NCBI GenBank assembly: GCA_045636025.1
Contig: JAZTWP010000033.1
Coordinates: forward strand, 1-64,000
Reading direction: 5' to 3'
From: UBA1081 sp045636025
Lineage (GTDB): Bacteria; Bacillota; Clostridia; Oscillospirales; Acutalibacteraceae
Length of the DNA stretch: 64,000 nucleotides
This document shows, piece by piece, positions 60,821-64,000 of this stretch (position 1 is its first letter; every line of letters begins with the position of its first letter). The notes beneath the pieces are model-generated. The model worked only from the letters and a program-made list of their open reading frames with translations, was not told where the DNA came from and made no database searches. Position numbers and translations under genes: made by a program.

Positions 60821-62421
60821 TTAAATAGGCTCTATAATCTGAGCAGCACACTGCAAGATCAATCTGGCATCAGCAGCTGTTATTTTTCGATCATTATCAA
60901 AATCAGACAATGTTCTTTGTAAATTATTCGGTGTTTCCAATTGAGAAGAATACCGTAAAACAGTTCTAGCATCTATTGCATTAAAAACACGATCCAAATT
61001 AACATCTCCAACGGCATATCCTGAAACTCTCAACAAGGCGGAAAAGGTATTTAACCTACCTCCTGTAGCACATTTGCCATAAAATACAGGAACAAAATCT
61101 GTATTAGACAAAATATAATTTTTCAACTGTTCAGTTGTTAAATTTGGGTTTATCGATAATAATAATGCTGCGGTTCCGGTAACAAATGGAGCCGCCATAG
61201 ATGTTCCACTCATTATTTCATAATTACCATAACAATTAAGACTAAAAATTTGGTCTCTGGGTGCAAACAAATCCACATATGTATAATGATATTTTGATAA
61301 ACTGTATACTTCATCCATTTCTGTGCTAGCTGCAACAACAATAACATTATCTGTTTTATTGTCAACAAGATATGAAGTTATATCAGTTGCACTCTCATTC
61401 CCTATAATATTTCCAGCACTCACAACGACTAATCCATTATAATTATTGAGCGCCCACCATAAAGATATAGAAAATGTGGCTGTACCACTTATATTTACAA
61501 TTCGAATATTATTATCAGCGGCATAATTCAAACTTTTTGCGACCCAATCATCATCTGTGATTGTTCGCATATTTAAGGATGTATCATAATTTTTTTTATA
61601 TGCTTTTATATTTATCAATTCGGAAAACCATGTTACGCCACAGATACCATCACCATTACCACCTCTTGCACTAATTATACCTGCAACATGTGTTCCATGA
61701 TTTCCAAGATCATCAAGCGTGTTCTCATCTGTAAAATTCACATTAAGAGGATTAGATTCGGAATAATTATTAGACAAATCCGGATGTGCTGTAATACCGG
61801 AATCTATTACTCCTATTTTTACCCTTTCACCAACATTACCGATTGCTATCCCCCAAGCTCTGTCAACTTGTGTTGTTTGAACACCGTATTGTCTATCAAT
61901 ATACTCATCACTAATTGGACGTATGCTTGATACTGTTGTCGAATTAGTTTCAAATTGTGAATCCTGATTCACAATTATATCTTCTGTTTCAATCGTATTT
62001 TTTTCAATTGGCGAGGAATAACTAATATAATTAGGAGTTATTTCTTCAATTATTGGATTATCCTTCAATTGAATAATTGCATTTTTTACATTAGACTCAG
62101 AATGTTCAATTAAATGCAACTTAAGAATCTGACAATATTCATCCATATTGTAGCCTGATAATGAGTATTGTCAACACTTGCACAAAATATATCTTCAACC
62201 GAAGCGATTAAATTCTTGTCAAAATCATCAGCAGTAAACACTTTTCCCATTGCAGAATACTTATGTTTTATTACAGCAATAACAGAAGACGTATCATATG
62301 AATAATTTTCAAAGATATCATCTTCTTTATAAAAACTTATAATATTATCTTCAGCAAAAGTGTCAAAAACAGAAAAACTCATAAAAATCATTACTAATAA
62401 TACCGAAATAAATTTTTTCAT
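60821..62421 (-). pseudogene. Subtilisin-like (S8) protease with C-terminal dockerin, split by a frameshift
   Basis: Two overlapping frames. The first (ATG at 62421, GGATGG site) has a signal peptide ending TFAED and the first part of a propeptide, then stops at 62110. The second, open below 62170, continues the propeptide (SGYNMDEYCQILKLHL, PIIEEITPNYISYS) and the S8 domain. The triad is intact, numbered from M at 62146: D115 in IGVIDSG, H153 in GNHGTHVAG, S336 in MSGTSMAAP, with oxyanion N256. A dockerin follows (DVNLDRVFNAIDARTVLRY, DFDNDRKITAADARLILQ). One base gained or lost in about 62145-62170 restores a single ~530-residue protein. It could be inactivation, an assembly error or recoding. 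Codon use is more AT-rich than in neighbouring genes. Confidence 0.8.
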
Positions 62422-62627
62422 ATTCAACCATCCTAAAAATTAATTTTAAATACCATATTAATTATGCAAATAAAATACAACCCATTGGACTCACCTTCAC
62501 TCTTCATATTAATGCAACAAACTAAAATAATGTGTTTCAGTTTATTTTTAGTTACACTATATATAAAGTTATGAAACACCAAGAATGTCACACAAAAAAA
62601 GAAAAAAAATTTTTTTTGTATATATAT

Positions 62628-62662
62628 ACAAAAAAACGGCATATCTCATATGAGATATGCCG
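62628..62662 (-). terminator. Intrinsic terminator of the polynucleotide phosphorylase gene
   Basis: CGGCATATCTCAT and ATGAGATATGCCG form a perfect 13-bp stem; on the minus strand it runs into T7. From here to the subtilase start (about 62430-62627) the DNA is AT-rich without a gene. Confidence 0.85.
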
Positions 62663-62676
62663 AATATTTTATAAAA

Positions 62677-64000
62677 TTAGTCGTGGTGTCTATTGCCGTT
62701 TCTTCTGCCGCCCTTGAAATCCTTACGGGGCTTTCTTTCAGCGGGTTCGTTTTCGGGAACAAGACCTTCAACCTCGATAAGAGCATCTCTTCTTGAGAGA
62801 TTGAGTCTGCCCTGATCGTCAACAGGAAGAACCTTAACGATGATTTCGTCACCTACATTAACAACGTCCTCAACCTTTTCTGTTCTCTTAACGTCAAGCT
62901 GGCTGATGTGAACCATACCTTCTTTACCGGGAGCGATTTCTACGAATGCACCGAAAGACATAAGTCTTGTAACAACACCCTTGTAGATTGCACCGACTTC
63001 GGGATCCTTAGCGATTGTTTCGATGATGTCAAGAGCACGTCTTGCATCTTCGATATCCTGTGCTGTAACGAAGATTGAACCGTCTTCTTCAACGTCAACC
63101 TTACAGTTGCATTCTGCACAGATCTTCTGGATAACCTTGCCCTGCTTACCGATAACATCACCGATCTTATCAACATCAATCTTAGTTGAAAGAAGCTTGG
63201 GAGCATACTTTGAAAGTTCTGTTCTGGGTTCAGCAATACAGGGAAGCATTACGTTGTCGATAATGTGATTTCTTGCATCGTGTGTCTTCTGAAGAGCTTC
63301 CTTGGTAATTTCGGGAGTAAGACCGTGAACCTTGAGGTCCATCTGGATAGCTGTAATACCGTTCTTTGTACCTGCAACCTTAAAGTCCATATCGCCGAAG
63401 AAGTCTTCAAGACCCTGGATATCAACCATAGTCATGAAACGGTCGCCTTCTGTGATAAGACCGCAGGAAATACCTGCTACGGGAGCCTTGATGGGAACAC
63501 CTGCTGCCATAAGAGCAAGAGTTGAACCACATACTGAAGCCTGTGATGTTGAACCGTTTGATGAAAGAACTTCTGAAACAAGTCTGATTGTATAGGGGAA
63601 ATCTTCCATTGAAGGAATAACGGGAACAAGAGCTCTTTCTGCAAGTGCACCGTGACCGATTTCTCTTCTGCCGGGGCCTCTTGAGGGCTTTGTTTCACCA
63701 ACAGAGTATGAGGGGAAGTTGTAGTGGTGGATATATCTCTTTGATGCTTCTTCATCGATACCATCGAGAAGCTGAGCATCTCTTGCTGAACCGAGTGTAG
63801 CAACTGTGAGAACCTGTGTCTGACCTCTTGTGAACATACCTGAACCGTGAACTCTTGAAAGAAGGTCAACCTGTGCATCGAGAGGACGCATATCGTTGAT
63901 GCCTCTGCCGTCTACACGCTTGTTTTCATCAAGGAGCCAACGACGAACGATGTATTTCTGAAGCTTGTACATACAATCGTCAATCTTGTCTGCTTCTTCA
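62677..64000 (-). CDS. pnp: Polynucleotide phosphorylase, C-terminal part
   Basis: Partial: the frame stays open to the right edge (EEADKIDDCMYKLQ), so the first RNase PH domain lies outside. Visible: the linker, the second RNase PH domain with NGSTSQASVCGSTLALMAAGVP and GDMDFKVAGTKNGITAIQMDLK (catalytic Asp region), a KH domain (IDVDKIGDVIGKQGKVIQKI) and an S1 domain (VGAIYKGVVTRLMSFGAFVEIAPGKEGMVHISQLD), then a basic Arg/Gly/Asn tail. It degrades RNA 3'-5' phosphorolytically. Strongly biased codons fit high expression. Confidence 0.95.
   Translation of the reverse strand, partial: EEADKIDDCMYKLQKYIVRRWLLDENKRVDGRGINDMRPLDAQVDLLSRVHGSGMFTRGQTQVLTVATLGSARDAQLLDGIDEEASKRYIHHYNFPSYSVGETKPSRGPGRREIGHGALAERALVPVIPSMEDFPYTIRLVSEVLSSNGSTSQASVCGSTLALMAAGVPIKAPVAGISCGLITEGDRFMTMVDIQGLEDFFGDMDFKVAGTKNGITAIQMDLKVHGLTPEITKEALQKTHDARNHIIDNVMLPCIAEPRTELSKYAPKLLSTKIDVDKIGDVIGKQGKVIQKICAECNCKVDVEEDGSIFVTAQDIEDARRALDIIETIAKDPEVGAIYKGVVTRLMSFGAFVEIAPGKEGMVHISQLDVKRTEKVEDVVNVGDEIIVKVLPVDDQGRLNLSRRDALIEVEGLVPENEPAERKPRKDFKGGRRNGNRHHD

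Noticed and set aside
62110..62170. Programmed ribosomal frameshifting in the subtilase gene
   Set aside because: The overlap has no X-XXY-YYZ slippery site, no stimulatory Shine-Dalgarno and no evident downstream structure, and no family precedent; a mutation or sequencing error is simpler.

Overview
The window looks like chromosomal DNA of a low-GC, endospore-forming anaerobe of the class Clostridia, most like a gut Ruminococcus/Oscillospiraceae-type organism. Grounds seen in the sequence: a complete spoIIAA-spoIIAB-sigF operon, strong AAGGAGG-type ribosome binding sites, sigma-A promoters of the TTGACA-N17-TATAAT type before most operons, type I dockerin modules, a bifurcating-type Fe-S/flavin transhydrogenase operon, and a glycogen/mannoside/fucose-oriented sugar metabolism. 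The genus assignment is inference.

Layout. 1-1051: 3' end of a non-ribosomal peptide synthetase whose thioesterase has Cys at the nucleophile position. 1080-2979: Lgt-family membrane protein and a short-chain dehydrogenase. 3238-13526: a carbohydrate-linked block (GH99/WbsX-like protein, esterase, Gfo/Idh oxidoreductase, metallophosphoesterase, GH78-like protein) bracketed by two paralogous membrane-associated M28 peptidases. 13623-13740: a highly structured MITE/REP-like element. 13768-15182: the spoIIA operon (minus strand). 15439-22855: potABCD polyamine importer, then a GT2/CDP-glycerol transferase fusion, rimM and trmD with no evident internal terminator. 23114-28901: HPr, uvrC, a HAD phosphatase, rsmD, coaD, a coiled-coil protein, a DUF4830-like protein and an RsuA-family enzyme. 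29203-33608: PrsA/SurA-like lipoprotein, rhaB-like kinase and fucI. 33970-35058: PucR/CdaR-type regulator preceded by palindromes. 35099-39436: ftsE-ftsX-M23 hydrolase-S41 pseudopeptidase operon. 39485-46939: glgP and a GH13 enzyme (minus) divergent from a GH38 alpha-mannosidase (plus). 46941-47068: a second inverted-repeat element. 47129-50951: ECF sigma factor, beta-propeller anti-sigma-like protein and two small exported or anchored proteins. 51064-52649: YhhN-family protein and a lipoprotein. 52689-56981: a NuoE/NuoF/NfnB-like operon matching the Sporomusa-type transhydrogenase Stn. 57121-62421: dockerin cluster (LRR-dockerin, cohesin-like-LRR-dockerin, small XRE regulator, dockerin-like lipoprotein, frameshifted dockerin-bearing subtilase). 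62677-64000: polynucleotide phosphorylase, running off the right edge.

How the parts fit: the sugar genes suggest scavenging of host or plant glycans (mannosides, fucose/rhamnose) and glycogen storage turnover. The Stn-like complex would balance NADH, NADPH and ferredoxin. FtsEX with its M23 partner drives regulated peptidoglycan cleavage. The dockerin/cohesin-like cluster suggests surface protein assembly that includes a protease. No tRNA, rRNA, CRISPR array, prophage or transposase gene was seen.
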